A stretch of DNA of 64,000 bases, taken from positions 97,173 through 161,172 of the forward strand of contig ML976980.1 in NCBI GenBank assembly GCA_010015675.1. The letters run 5' to 3'. The DNA is from Byssothecium circinans (lineage: Eukaryota; Ascomycota; Dothideomycetes; Pleosporales; Massarinaceae). Below, one piece after another: positions 1 to 12,600 of the stretch; the first letter of the stretch is position 1; each line of letters begins with the position of its first letter. Made by a program: the position numbers and the translations under genes. Under the pieces are notes generated by a model that was given only the letters and a program-made list of their open reading frames with translations, ran no database searches and had not been told where the DNA came from.

Positions 1-3000
1 ACTGCAACCTTCTCTCAACAGCCCAACGCTCGAGCAAAATTAACCTCCGCCCTCTCACACCTCAACAGCACACTTCAACTCGCCACATCCAAGACTGGCC
101 CATTGGATGGGCGACTAACAGAATACGTCTTCGTCCCTATATCCCAGGTCCTTCGAATATCACGAACAGTACCGGTCCGCGCCCTAGAGCTCTGTCTAGA
201 ATGCATCTTGATTCTTCTCAAAGGAGGCTGGGGAGGTGCTCTAACCCCTGAGCTCTCCGGACAGCTGCTTATCTTGTTCACCTTCATGGCGAAACCTTCT
301 TCTGCTGAGAGTGGCATAGCCGGCTCGTCTGAAGAGCTTCAAACATTAGCTCTCAAGTGCATGTCAGAGCTTTTCATTGACATCTCTCAGACGTCCCAAG
401 GGAAACAACACCTCACAGCCGCGTCAGGTATACCGGCACTAGGGGAGGCCGTGTTAGTCATCCTAGACAATCTTACCGACAGTCCTTCGAACGAGGTCAA
501 GCTTCAGGCTGTCAATGTGATATCTTCTCTGATTCCGGCTGTGGATGACAGAGATGCTCTAGCCAGCTTCCTGCCACGGATAGTATCCTCTCTGACCAAG
601 ATCTTGACACCAAGCACCAACAATCGTGCCAGCTTCCGCGTGCTTGAGCGCAGCTTAGAGGCGATGAAGACACTTTTTCTTCACCTCCTTAGCGACCAGG
701 CAACAAAAGGGCTTTCAGATACAAAGGGACAAGGTTCAGAGAAAGACCACAAAACTACGCGCTCAACATCCTGGTTACAAGCGACGGCTTCCCAAATCAA
801 GATGGCCCTATCAAACATCCTAAGACTGCGGGGTCACGACAAATCAGAGGTTCGTCAAGCATTACTGCAGCTATGCCTGGCGGTTGTGCAAGAATGTCGA
901 ACCTCTCTCGCTGACTGCACCGGCATAGTCATCGAGACGATGGTGTCGTTGGCAGGGCATGACGGTCACGAAGATGCGGTGGAAAAGGACTTGAAATATC
1001 TGTTGTCAGCCGATGAGAAGCTCTCTGATCTTCTGAGGGAAAGTCTTCATGGCTGGGTCATTTCTCTCCCAAGGTTGATGCAGTCAAAGGACGACGTAGG
1101 TAGACGGCAAATCATCAACAAAGTCTCAGTCACCCTTCGATTGCTACACGGCAGCCAGATAATTATCGACAATCTTTTGGCCGACAACCTCCGCGATGCC
1201 GTCTCCGCCGTCCTCAGTGACTCTAACGGCGTCGAAACCATCACTGAGAGCACTGCAGCTGTGAACCTGAATCGCGAGCTCGTACTCAACAGTACTTCAA
1301 TTGCATCCTTTCAACCCCTCCAACTGCGGCTCAAAGGCCAGCAAGACATGATGGCCGACTTTTCATACCTTCTTAAAGAGCTTTCCCAATCAGACACCGC
1401 CATCACAGTCACCCAAGACCTCGTCAACGTCCTAGACTCCGGCAGTCCCGAGTCCCGCCTCGCAAGTTTCTGGATCTCCGTCAATCTCACACGAGACATG
1501 ATGGAAACCAATCCAACCATCAACGACTTCATCGATCTAGGACCCTCCAACCCACAAGAAGAACTGCTCGACCAGCTCTACTCCCACTCCCTCTCGATCC
1601 TAACACAGCAAGACTACGACAGCTACGCAAACTGGCATTTTCCCGCTCTCGCGCTCGAAGTCATTGCCCTCCAAGCCTCCCGCTACAAGACTGAATTCCG
1701 CACTGAGCTCAGCGAGACTCTATACCCAGTGCTCCACTACCTAGGGAGTCCGAACCCCAGTCTCCGGAGCCACGCAATCACCTGCCTCAACATCATCGCT
1801 TTATCATGTTCCTACACCAGTGCCAGCGAACTAGTCATAGCGAACGTAGACTACATCGTCAATGCCGTGGGTCTGAAGCTCAGCTATGGCGATGTATCGC
1901 CGCAAGCGCCGCAAGTCCTGCTCATGATGATGCGGCTTTGCGGCCCAGCACTCCTACCCTATCTGGACGACCTTGTCGGCAGTATTTTTGGGACGCTGGA
2001 ACGGTATCATGGGTATCCGAAGTTGGTGCAACTTTTGTTTGCAGTGTTGAAGGGGATGGTGGAGGAAGGCATCAAGGCGCCTCAGCTCGCCATCACAGCA
2101 CCTTCTGAATCAAGTCCGGAGGGAGATACACAAGACGAAGTGGCGAAAATGCTCGCCATCATTGCCAGAGTCAAGGAAATCGAGAAAGAAGCTCTGGCCC
2201 CCACCCCAACCATCGAAGAAATCACCCCAGACTCTTTCCCACAAAAACCATGGGCAAATACCAAAGAAGAAAACGGAGATGAAGAGGAGAACGACACTCC
2301 CCATCAAGAAGCGCCAAAGGACCCACCACCACCCGCGCCTCGTACCTTCGACATCCTTCTCAAAATCTCAGAGCTAACACAGCACTACTTAACCTCCTCG
2401 TCGCCCTCTCTCCGCACATCACTCCTCTCCCTCCTCCACACCACCGTCCCTGCACTGGCCAAACACGAAAACTCCTTCTTGCCACTAATCAATACGCTCT
2501 GGCCCGTTTTGCTCCCCCGCCTAGAGGATCCAGAGGCGTATGTGGTGGCGAATGCATTGGACATTGTGGCGCTGATGTGCGAACATGCGGGCAATTTTAT
2601 GAGGAGTAGGATAGATGCGGCGTGGGGATTGTTCAAGAGTGTTCATCGGAGAGCGACGAAGAATAATGATATCTCGAAGACTGATAAGGGGAGCAAGACT
2701 TTGAAGATGAAGACGACACGGCTTGTGGATCTTTCGACTATTACTTCCAATCCCAACACCTCCTCCGCCACTCAACTCACCACTACAGGACCCTCCACTG
2801 TGGCGCTTCCCTCCTCAACGCCCCTCGACCTCACTTCCACGTATACATCTGCACCTACGCGCATGATCTTCGACGCCCTCGTCCTTCTCCTATGTTCCAT
2901 CTCCCGGCACGTCGAGATCAGAGAGGAGCAGTTCGAGGATGTGTTGGATATGTTGGATCCTGTGCTTGAAAGGGACGATGTGAAGATTGCTTTGGAGGTG

Positions 3001-3126
3001 AGGAATGCGGATGCGGTGTGGTTACGGCTGTATTGGAAGGGGCAGAATGGCAGAGGAGTGGTGGAGCTGGGTGGGCCGGTCAAGAAGCCGGAGGGAGAGT
3101 TTGGGTGGGTTGACGTAGGGGGATAG
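1..3126 (+). CDS. TTI1: TTI1-like HEAT-repeat protein (TTT complex), 5' truncated by window edge
   Basis: The reading frame is open from base 1 to a TAG at 3124-3126, giving at least 1041 residues with no intron. The true start lies upstream, so the entry is partial. The protein is almost entirely helical, with repeated Leu/Ala-rich HEAT-like units. Near its C-terminus it has the conserved Tti1 block LPRLEDPEAYVVANALDIV, followed by MCEHAGNFMRSRI. Tti1 family members are about 1000-1100 residues, so little is missing. In known systems Tti1 works with Tel2 and Tti2 (TTT complex) and Hsp90 to mature PIKK kinases such as TOR, ATM and ATR. An acidic Pro-rich insert (about 2200-2340) is probably a disordered loop between HEAT blocks. 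It converges with the BOL3-like gene, 275 bp away. The family call is by recognition and was not searched. Confidence 0.85.
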   Translation, partial: TATFSQQPNARAKLTSALSHLNSTLQLATSKTGPLDGRLTEYVFVPISQVLRISRTVPVRALELCLECILILLKGGWGGALTPELSGQLLILFTFMAKPSSAESGIAGSSEELQTLALKCMSELFIDISQTSQGKQHLTAASGIPALGEAVLVILDNLTDSPSNEVKLQAVNVISSLIPAVDDRDALASFLPRIVSSLTKILTPSTNNRASFRVLERSLEAMKTLFLHLLSDQATKGLSDTKGQGSEKDHKTTRSTSWLQATASQIKMALSNILRLRGHDKSEVRQALLQLCLAVVQECRTSLADCTGIVIETMVSLAGHDGHEDAVEKDLKYLLSADEKLSDLLRESLHGWVISLPRLMQSKDDVGRRQIINKVSVTLRLLHGSQIIIDNLLADNLRDAVSAVLSDSNGVETITESTAAVNLNRELVLNSTSIASFQPLQLRLKGQQDMMADFSYLLKELSQSDTAITVTQDLVNVLDSGSPESRLASFWISVNLTRDMMETNPTINDFIDLGPSNPQEELLDQLYSHSLSILTQQDYDSYANWHFPALALEVIALQASRYKTEFRTELSETLYPVLHYLGSPNPSLRSHAITCLNIIALSCSYTSASELVIANVDYIVNAVGLKLSYGDVSPQAPQVLLMMMRLCGPALLPYLDDLVGSIFGTLERYHGYPKLVQLLFAVLKGMVEEGIKAPQLAITAPSESSPEGDTQDEVAKMLAIIARVKEIEKEALAPTPTIEEITPDSFPQKPWANTKEENGDEEENDTPHQEAPKDPPPPAPRTFDILLKISELTQHYLTSSSPSLRTSLLSLLHTTVPALAKHENSFLPLINTLWPVLLPRLEDPEAYVVANALDIVALMCEHAGNFMRSRIDAAWGLFKSVHRRATKNNDISKTDKGSKTLKMKTTRLVDLSTITSNPNTSSATQLTTTGPSTVALPSSTPLDLTSTYTSAPTRMIFDALVLLLCSISRHVEIREEQFEDVLDMLDPVLERDDVKIALEVRNADAVWLRLYWKGQNGRGVVELGGPVKKPEGEFGWVDVGG

Positions 3127-3401
3127 GGATGGTGGTCAATATATTTTCGAAGAGTGTGTTTCTTGAGCTGATAAAGGGGTCATGGGATTACAACTTGAAC
3201 CTGTCGTATGAGTGTTGTATGAAAGTATGGTATAAGCATGACTCTCCTTTTTTCTCTGGTATAATAAAAACTACATAATTCCGCACTATCCATATTCCAC
3301 GTTGACCATAAAATATACATGTCCAACCAAAAGTACAAGTATCCTACACCGTCTACCGTCCCTTCTCCTTCCCTTCATCTCGCCCCACTCACCACGGTAT
3401 C

Positions 3402-4362
3402 CTACGCAGCAGCCTTCGTCCTCAACTGCACACCATGCCACCCAGCAATCTCCTCCTTCAGCACCTCATTCACCATTTTATGCTGCTTGATAACGCTCAA
3501 GCCCTTGAACTTTGCACTCTCAATCTCGAGCGCATACATGGACCCGCATCCACCGCTGATATCTTGGACCTGTTGATCATCCACGTCAGCCTGCATCCCT
3601 TTTACTGTTTGTTGTTGAATGTGTGCTATCGATTCCGTGTCGGCATCCCGAGCGCTCGACATGTACGAATCAGAAGGGTCGCAGGGCCGAAGAGAGAGAA
3701 AGAAAGGAGCGGAGTCGGAGTGAGAAGTGAGGAGAAGAGTATAGCATCGGCATCCGTATCCAACCAAACACACCGATCTAATACGATGGGCAGGCCGGAT
3801 CCGGCACAAACGGGAGCCGACGAGCCAATCGACCTCCGCAAGGCAGCAAGTGTTGGTGCTGTGATACATGTGTGTTTTATGACGTGCAGGAACGAGACGA
3901 TATCGTAATGTCGAGGCTGATCGGTATCGTACATGCAAGCTGCACGGAGCTAATCATCTGACACGTCGCCCTCATCTCACCGCACATATGCATTGATAGC
4001 TTGCAATCCTTCCGCAGAGAGACCGATCGTTGGGGAGGGCTGAGTTTATTGGACGCTCATACCTCGAGTTTGACAGGCTCCAATGCGCCTCTTATCTTAT
4101 TGAAGATGTGGAGTTCGCGTTCGTTGAGGTAGTCCGGTGGTTCGGGTGCGGCTGCAGCTGTCGAGTATAGTTTTGATTGTAATGATGGTGAGGAGAATGC
4201 GGGGTTCGGGCCTAATTGTAGGGCTGGGAGATGAGGATGCCGTGTGCAATATGTTGTGGATAGCTGCCGGAAGCGTATTGACGGAGTTGCGCGAATGTGT
4301 AGAGAGGATGCGGTGGTTAAGCGGTGGACGGGGAGCTTGGGGAGGGCTCGTGAGGGTGCCAT
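3402..4362 (-). CDS. BOL3: Mitochondrial BolA-like protein (BOL3 type), two exons
   Basis: Model: exon 1 4362-4063, exon 2 3569-3402, 155 residues. The donor GTATGA follows codon KLE, and the acceptor CAG lies just before VQDISGGCGSMY; both are phase 0. Joined, the sequence is a canonical BolA domain: the loop SGGCGSMY, then IESAKFKGLSVIKQHKMVN and a final helix and strand ending in the C-terminal tail. The first 70 or so residues are rich in Arg, Ser and Thr with few acids (RALPKLPVHRLTTASSLHIR), as in a mitochondrial targeting sequence. Known Bol3 proteins act late in mitochondrial [4Fe-4S] cluster delivery to clients such as lipoate synthase. The 493-bp intron is long for this genome, so a missed micro-exon is possible, although direct joining gives an uninterrupted domain. 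Confidence 0.88.
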
Positions 4363-6343
4363 TGTGTCTGAATGCTCTGTTAGTTGTCATGTCTTTACAG
4401 AGCATAGAACGATAAGGGGATGGCATACAATGTGTCAAGCTGAACTGTACTGTCACCTTCGTGACGTGAAGCTTGACAGCTGCGACGGCTCTCTCCGAAA
4501 ATTCCGTCATGGACGGTCCGAGCTTCCAGGTCCATCCATCCAATCACATGACCCTGCTTATTCACCCTTCCTCCATCTCAGCCCATTGGACTCCAGAATA
4601 TCGGCCTTGCCTCGCAAACATCGGCTTCCACGTCCGAATAAAAATGGCAAACTGAATATCAATAACAACTCGCTTAACCACGAAACAAACCCGCCCCCGC
4701 CTCAACAAAACCTTAAACACCTCACGCATATCGCACCACCAACGCATCATCTCACCTCCGCCTCCGTATCCGCCAAGCTCCGGCACGCAAAAAACCTGCC
4801 TGCCCGCAGTTCTACGAGCAAAATGCGAATGTACCTCTACGTACCTCCAAGTACCTCACCTCGCCTTATCAGCATGCTTGAACTCTACCGTTCAAACCCT
4901 TCACTGTTCTCCACATTATTCTCCACCACCATCATGCAAGCCCAGCATTGGCTTCGTGTTCATCACTTCCCCACACTTGTCCAGAGGTCCAGAGCACCGA
5001 GGTATGATTGACTAGAAAGAACTTGAGCTCGCCATCGTAAGCCCAACAACGCACATCATTTCTCACCGAAATTCGTTCATGATAGCACATCACCTCAGAG
5101 CTAGCACTAACCGCTGCTACGGTACCTCATGCTGTTATTAAATCCTGGTTCTTCCCGCCTCAATTCTACTCTAGCATCGAGCTTCAACCAGGCATGCTGA
5201 CCGAGATAAGACCCTGAAGATGAAAACTGTGCAGTGCTGGGCCCGGACGGACCCTGAAAGATGGGACAGGCGTGCGTCCCGTGCCGTTATCGACAATCCC
5301 TTCACATGTTAGGGTGCGATGGCAAGGAGCTAGGCGCGACGGCGTGATTATGCCTTGCGCCCACATGAGGCGGGAGGCTTTTTCGCCTCTTAGTCGGTAT
5401 TGGAATGGGACGGAGCGAAAATAATGCGAGCGTTAGTCCGAAAAGGCGAATGTGGTGGGCAATCTACGCGGAGTATGTTCTAGACAAGAGGGGTCTGCTT
5501 TTGGTGGTATGTGGCGCTGGCAGGTTGAACGGATCGGCTATTATTAACCATGGAACAGTCGTAGTGTACCAAGACATGGGTGCAGAGAGTGCATGTAGGC
5601 TTCTTGAGCTCACATGATCATCGGTTCTACTTACCTCAGCTACACACTTTTAGAACAGGAGTCAAGGCCAAAGATTGATTGTAGTATGAAGACATTTTTG
5701 GTCTGTTGCGAAGATAACGAGGGAAAAGGTACCACAACAAGTCATGTTAGGCAATATCAGCACCTTCAAAATACCCATATTACCCGCGTCGCAACCACCA
5801 ATCAACGCACCTCAACACCAGCACAAGCAATCACCATAAACCAGCTTCCATCATAACCCTCGGAACCGTCATCTACCTCATCCCAATCATCTCTTCCGCC
5901 TCTATCGCAGTATCCAAGAATAGCTCCTCACGCCGTCAACTGTTGAGTACTCTGTTTGAAGTTGACGGTCTTGGCCGTCTAAAGATGTGTACACGATAGA
6001 CGGATTACTTGTTCCTGCCTTGCTAAAGATCACCGGCAATATGTATGACTTGGAAAAGAGCTTGGGAAGTGGGTAGAATAAGGCCACCGTCCTTTAGGAC
6101 CTCACGCGCGGGGGCGATGGGTTAGGGAGAGTCGATTGATGAGTGACGACGATGCTTCTGCCTCGTTTGAGAATTTCATTTCGGCTCTTGCATATGCCAT
6201 AGGCAACAATAACTCTCGTATCTTGCTTTTCACTATGCTACCCTCCCCTCCCACCCATCCTTCCGTTCCATCTCAGCCTCGTTTTCTGACGTTCCATCAC
6301 ATCGTCACCTCCATCCCCCATCTCGTACCCATTTTCCTCCACC
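4363..6343. other. Intergenic stretch, no supported gene
   Basis: This 2 kb lies between the divergently transcribed BOL3-like gene and the secreted-protein gene. Only short frames without coding character or splice support are present. A cluster of GTACCT/TACCTC hexamers lies near 4830-4860. The last 100 bp before 6344 is rich in C and T, as expected for a fungal promoter and leader. Confidence 0.5.
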
Positions 6344-7170
6344 ATGCGCCTCTCCCTTCTCTCGCTCGCCCTGGTGGGTACCGTGCTTGCAGTGCCCTAT
6401 CCGCAAGAAGTCACTGTGCCGACGTCCCTGCCCATCACGGTCCCGGTGTCCACCATTACTTCCATCCCAAGCACGTCGCTGAACATCCCGATTACATCGA
6501 CTCCGATAGTGCCGACGAGCGGGCTCAATTTCTCGAGTTCTACGCGCAAGAAACACAGTCATACGGAACCGATTCCCATTTTCTCAAAATATTGCGATTG
6601 TCCTAATTTGGCGACGGCACAGTATCCGTGTTGGGCTACGGATCCGCTGCAGGTATGTTGTTTTCCCTTCCCTTTCGCGTGTCAGAGAGCTCAGGATAAA
6701 AGGAAGAGAGAAAGGGGGGTAATGAATGACAACGGGGATATGATGAAAAGCACGCTAGGGATGACAGCAAGAAGAAAAGCAATTAGACGAAAGAGGTGCT
6801 AACACACTCACCCAGCGCTGCAACTTCGAAGAACTACACTCGTACGTCTGCTGGACGTCCGCTGCGCGCGGATGTCCTACACCTACTCGAGCCGTAAGTC
6901 CAGCCACTCTATCATGTGCCAAATTTTCAATTTCCCTTTCAGTGTCCTCGTTAACTTACTCTCTAGTGTTCTGCTCTCTTCCGACCCACGCCCGTCCCCG
7001 GCAAACACCCGTGTGAACTCGGTCCCATAAACCCTCCCGAGCATACAGATGCTCCGGAACCGGTGACAACGACTACAGTAGCTGTTCCCACGATTACTGC
7101 GCCGATAGTTACAGGACCGACGATCACGGCACCGCTGAACGGGACGATGATAGGAAGGAGGTGGTATTAG
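6344..7170 (+). CDS. Secreted small cysteine-containing protein (eight Cys), three exons
   Basis: Model: exons 6344-6652, 6816-6893 and 6967-7170, all phase 0, giving 196 residues. Donors are GTATGT and GTAAGT, and intron 1 has a GCTAAC branch site before CCCAG. Residues 1-16 (MRLSLLSLALVGTVLA) form a clear signal peptide. A Thr/Ser/Pro/Val-rich spacer follows to about residue 80, then a compact module with Cys at 84, 86, 96, 105, 115, 123, 130 and 145. The tail is again Thr/Pro/Val-rich and ends GRRWY. An even number of cysteines between O-glycosylation-prone spacers suggests a disulfide-folded, cell-wall or apoplastic protein. The spacing does not clearly match CFEM or hydrophobin patterns. 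I do not recognise the family. An effector role is possible but only an inference from size, secretion and cysteines. Confidence 0.82.
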
Positions 7171-9065
7171 GGGAAAGCGGTGTTTAAAGATGAAATGGAG
7201 TGCAAACCAATCACTCCCCTACCGAGAGAAGCTGGAAACGGGAACAAGGGAGATGTAGGTAAGTATTTATGAATGAATGAGTGATGTGAAGAGACAGCAG
7301 CGTTGGGAATACGAATGAATAAGTGACACACATCTGAGCGTGCATATCTGGTGTGACTTGACGCGACCTTGGTGGCTTGCTGTGATGTTACCTTGAGCTT
7401 ACCATCATCTACCCTTTCCTCGGGCACTTAATTAACAGTAACGTTGTAGATGATACAGTGTCGAGGTCCCATTGCAGGACAAGTTTGTCACATTTGTGTT
7501 GTAGAATATAAAGAATTCCCACGGGTTAAAGTGGTTCATACGTACTTGTTTGCAGTTTAGTGTGGGCTTGTAAGCCATTGAACCCATGGTACACTTTTGA
7601 GCATCATCTGTCATACTGTATTGCAAGGTAGCTTTTTCTATACATGCCAAGGTAGTCGAACAGATGATTATGCCAAATCACCCCGTCATCACCATTAAAC
7701 ACTACATTCCAACAATTACAGTGGTACAACGCTAATCAATTTAGCTGTGAGCATAAAGGACGTTGACACCAACCAACACCACCAACAACAACACACCCTC
7801 CGCCTCCCTCTACACTCACAAACTCACCACTTGGCACTCCCATCTAACAAAAGCGTCCCAAACCCAAACAGGCAATCCATCCTTGTATCCATCCATCCCA
7901 CCCCAAACACTCCCTCAGGGTCCAAACGCCACGGTACCCCGCATTTTCGCCACCACCAGTGAGCGTACAGTACTACGAAGTACTAAGTACGGTAGTCCGG
8001 GACTAATTGCCACAGTACGCGCCAGCCAAAAGGCGAACCACAGCTCGTGGACCAACTCCTGTGTCTGCATTCGGATCAAGCGGATTCCGTTGCCGTCGCC
8101 TCGCACCGTCTCTCAGGCTTGCGGGCGCGATATTTTCTGGCGTTTGGCGGTGAATAATGTGAACTTGTTGAGGGGATTGATAGGCATCCTTATCCGCAGG
8201 GAACGAAGCCGTAGGCCTTCTAGTTTTCTACACGAAACTGACTCAAACGGAATTTTCTGCCACGGGTCGGAAAATGTTCTCCACGATAGTATATATCGCT
8301 ATAATCGCTTACACTGCCTTGGTTTGGGAGAGAATCCACTGGTTCTCCGTTCATACATGGGCATTTGCATATGTGGAGGATGCTGATGCATTGCTACTCT
8401 CCACTGTTTGCCGCTCATGCCTACATGGAGTCTGGGGTCCAGAGTGGAGACTGGTGATGAGCGGGAAGGTTCGTGTTGAGAAGTGAGACACAAACTTACC
8501 CCTCAAATTTCCATGAGGATTGAGGTTGTGGAGCGGAGCGTGAGATGTGCATGCATGGCGTTTTCTCTAGACCCACAAATGATACGGTGGATGAGGGGGT
8601 AATACAGCATGGCTTTTCTTCAGGCCCACTATTATGTATGGTATTGTGAGGAGTTGACTGAAAGCAGTATTCAAAGCCCAACGGGTTCTGTTCAGGGTGC
8701 TTCGAGCAACCAGCATCATACATACCCCATTCGTAAAATGAGACCCTGATACAGACAATTGTAAACCTTTAAAAGGACCCTGAATGACCGTAATCGGTGC
8801 ATGTAAGGCCCCGCATATCAGGCCTTATCAGGGTCGTGGCAAAGCCTCAGATTCACGCTGGAGGTAGCTCGACGCTCGAATTCGTAACGCAGAGTCGACT
8901 TACCACTTCTAGAGCAGTGTCAGTGTCAGTAATAGTGATCTATACCCAAAGTCGACTTCTCCGCACTCGAACCACATGTGAGAACTTGGCTTACCTGACA
9001 TCTTCGCCTCTGCTTGCCCAATACCTCCATCTATCGGCATAACACCAAGAATCCCGTTATATCAA
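7171..9065. other. Intergenic stretch, no supported gene
   Basis: Only short overlapping frames are present. The longest (7763-8386) has no ATG at its head and loses protein-like composition in its second half. Nothing here has a convincing splice pattern, repeat or RNA gene. Confidence 0.45.
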
Positions 9066-9615
9066 ATGCACCTTACCCACCAATCTGCAGCCCTCAACGC
9101 CATCCCTCAAATTCCACCCAATGAAACCTCAAACCTAGTATTAGAAATCCAGACCCAAAACCTCAACACCATCCCCTCCTCTCCCTTCTCTTTCCCAACA
9201 CATCTCAAAGCAGGCCGTAGACGCTGCCCGCAGTGAGGACACTGCATACTACATGATGCCATCTCCAGATCCAGTGTTGACCCAGACGACCACTACGCAA
9301 ATGCGAATTAGGATGGACAAGTTCAACAACCAGTGGCGTGTAGAAAACGCCCTCCGATACTGCATGAGAGGGAGAATGCAGGGATACGCTGGTAGTTGCT
9401 TTGCTCTTTCCCTGCTTTTGGGGGTGGAAGGATTCTATGAGCGGGGAAATGGTGGGCACTATGAGCTTGGGAGCTTGGGGGGGGGCGATGCTTGCGCCAC
9501 AGGTAGGAACGCTTTTTCTCCTTGCATTATTGTAGGTTGTACTGTTCGTAGGCGAGAGAGGTGTTTGGGAATGGGGCAGATTAACGACGGTTACCCACTC
9601 GCCAGATCTGTGTAA
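9066..9615 (+). CDS. Possible small gene of unknown function (two exons)
   Basis: An ATG at 9066 opens a frame reading MHLTHQSAALNAIPQIPPNE. Read straight through, it ends after 56 codons at 9236. If a GTATTA donor after codon CTA (near 9137) is joined to the CAG near 9211, the frame continues in phase into AVDAARSEDTAYYMMPSPDP and runs open to 9615. The region up to about residue 75 looks protein-like. The rest is Gly- and Cys-rich and may need a further intron. No domain is recognised. The call rests only on residue composition and one phase-compatible splice pair, so it could be chance. Confidence 0.3.
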
Positions 9616-12600
9616 AGGTACCTATCCAACGGTTTTGAATTGAGTTTGTCCGCGAGCGCTTCCCTCCCGCACCACGGTTGCAGTCTCCAATCCACGGAAA
9701 TTACTCCCATCACACCACTCATCAAACACCTTCAACGCGTCTCATCTGCAGCCCTTCACCTGCCGCGTGTATATGCACATTGTACTATAACCGCCCTGTC
9801 TCATGCCGTGTTGCGCGCATGTGGCCGTGCATAAACGCAATTCACTCAACTCGAGAGCAAGCGATAACGCCAGCCCCACTAGATGCCTAGCTGCGTCAAA
9901 GCCGAATCTAAGTTATCTACTGTGTAAGCGCCACTCGTTCTGTCCCCACGACAGGGGGCACCCTTGAACGATAGCGCGTCTGGCCCAAACGAAAATTCCA
10001 CCTGGCGAGAACAATTCTATTATTGTTGACGAATGCGGACGTTGATGAGGCTTCATTCTCCTGCATTCGCTGCAAGGAGTATGAGAAAAGCCTTTCTCTT
10101 TGGATAATACGAGGTGAAATGGTGTGACTCGTGAGGATGAGGATCCGAATACGCGGACGACCGCCCAAGAGGGTGTTTTCCTCCGTTGTTGAGCAGCTCG
10201 CCACCACCATCTCTTCCTATCACCATCAACAACGCACCCAAGCTTTCTTACAATGCTTTGCAAGCGGCTCTTCAAAATTCAGGTCCAGTGGTGGCGCCCG
10301 TTGAACCCGCCACTCGTTCGGCCAAACGCTGGGGTGCTGAAAATTTTGCTTGAATTTCTCTCGAGTGCCTCTCTCGTAACGGGAGGCGAAAAGCTGACGA
10401 ATCCATTGTAAAGATAGATGTGTAGAGGTATGGCGCAATGATGTGGTTAGGAGAACGAGGAGAGTACGGAGTACAGCATGTTCCAGAACCCGGGTGCGCC
10501 TCGCTTTACTTTTTGTGGTAAGTCCAAGAGGTGAGAATCTTCCTGTGCAATGTTGTACTGTACCGTACAGGCGGAAGATGGGAAGACGGTGCTCATGGGG
10601 TACTGCTATGCAAGCCCGTCGTGAAGGTCATGGAGCCACAACATCGTGTCCTCGCGTGCGGTTTCCATGTATATGCACCGAGACGTCGGTATCACGATGT
10701 ACTGTATCTTCGTTAAAAGCAGCCACCATCGGACCGAGCAAAAGACCCTTGCGCCGATTATCTCTCCACCTCAACCTCCACCTTCTGCCTGGAGTGTTGC
10801 CAACCCCAGCACACGAAGTCGGTAATCACATTTCCGCGAATGACGTCTGTATATGCATTGCGGACATTGAAAAGCAGGGACTCGGCGACTGCGGAGTGCG
10901 ACGAGGAAAAAAGTGTTGAGGCGGATTGCATGAGCTCGTGCAAGGTTGGATGGCTCGCTTCGCTTGCGCACGTTGTAGGCGTAAAATGGTGGCTGGACGA
11001 AAACGTCCTGTACCATGTCGCGACAGGCGACATGCAGCTTGCATGTGTGTTGCACAAGCGGTTAATGAAGATGGTGAGGAAGTTGGGGATTGCGGGGGGT
11101 TGTTGATTTGATAAAGCGTGATAGCAAAATGTTGAGATAGGATAATCGGATCAAAGGAGATGGATGGTGAAGGGGGTGTGGGGTATCGCATACTCTCTGC
11201 ATCTTCCTTTATTGAATGAGTTATTGGTGTGGAATGTCTTGTGGTTCGGGTCACTATACTGATCTCAGTGAGTATTCATTCAGGTTCGTTGCGACATGGT
11301 TCGTCATATTCCGCTAAGAAGGCGAATCTATCGCTTTATGTCAGGGTTGCAGTGCTGTCATAGCCTTATCGCTTGTTTTGGTAGGACGATGCGTCGCGAA
11401 GGGTTGCACAGCAGAAGCAATGCCATGCTCAGAAGCGATGCCATACGGCTGGTGACTTACAATTTATGTGTGCCTCAATCTGTCATTTCCCATACTAAGG
11501 GTCGCATTATCTCCCGCACCGCTGTCTCTGAGATTGAGCATGTCATATCGAATACCAAACTCAATTGACGCTATATCATTGATAACGCAGGGTCCACCCG
11601 TGAAGGGCATGTATGCGGGGCAGCCGTATCGTCGAGAGCTTGTACCAACTACAACCTGTAGATCTAAATGGCCAGAGTAAGACCTCGAGAAAGCCTCGAA
11701 AACGTTGAGCGATCGAGCAAAGAGATTCCAAGGCTGTAGGTGTGCGTGCTAGTTGTATAGGCGTATCCATAGTTGGAATTGGCATGCGTGGTTACAACTC
11801 CTCAAACAGCAACTGTAGCAAACAAGTATCCTTCACCGCCTTCCATTGTACAAGTGTCTAGAGTGAAGCGCTGATCATATTTATGGTCCGCCCGTAGTTG
11901 AGTCTGGAGATCGCCGTCTTGTACTTTTGTTTCGAAGTCTCTGGAGTAGGTAGTGCTAGCATGATTCATGACGCCAGTGACGCCGTCAGATTTTCGAGAC
12001 CCATGAGAACGTTGCCTACCTGTGGTTCACGAAGGGTAATATTTTCCAATGGTCGAGCGAACCGCTTATCGGAACACGAAGGTTTTGACGTGCGGCCCGG
12101 GGCAGTTTAACCACAGTTGTGAGCAGCAAGTGCCATTATTGCTCGTGGTCGGCACCATGGCACAAAGCAGTGAAGGTCTACCGACGGACCCGTCGCATCT
12201 GACAAATACCAAGCTGCATCACTGGTGAGAGCGACAGTCATCTGAGAGTTTCTGTAACGCGGGGCGGGATCTACCGCATAGCCATGAAGGTGAGGCTCGA
12301 AGTGTATGGAGGAGAATGCTCGCCCAAGTCGGGCCGTTCGCTTCAGTGTAGTAGCGTCTACGCTCTGTGTAGCAAGCCTAGAAGGCGCCCACGGTGTCGG
12401 TGCAGTGGTCGGAAATACTACAAGAAGATGTTGAATGATTGTCCCATGTGAGACTGTTGGCAAATCTCAGATGGTAAGAACGGATGATCCGCGAGCTAAG
12501 GTAGCGTGCATACCAAGGTATTTCGTCCTCCATAGTCGCGCCGAAGCTCGCAGGCGCCCGAAATTCGATGATGCGATTAATGAGCGGTGTACGAGGTGAT

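Noticed and set aside
4244..5011. 255-codon plus-strand frame
   Set aside because: Its first part is antisense to exon 1 of the BOL3-like gene, and the remainder has no protein-like pattern or splice support.
7763..8386. 207-codon plus-strand frame
   Set aside because: Starts at TTG, without an ATG at its head; composition becomes random in the second half.
10840..11254. Protein-like frames on both strands (88 codons plus, 142 codons minus)
   Set aside because: Sense and antisense are equally plausible and neither has a domain or splice structure, so I could not choose.
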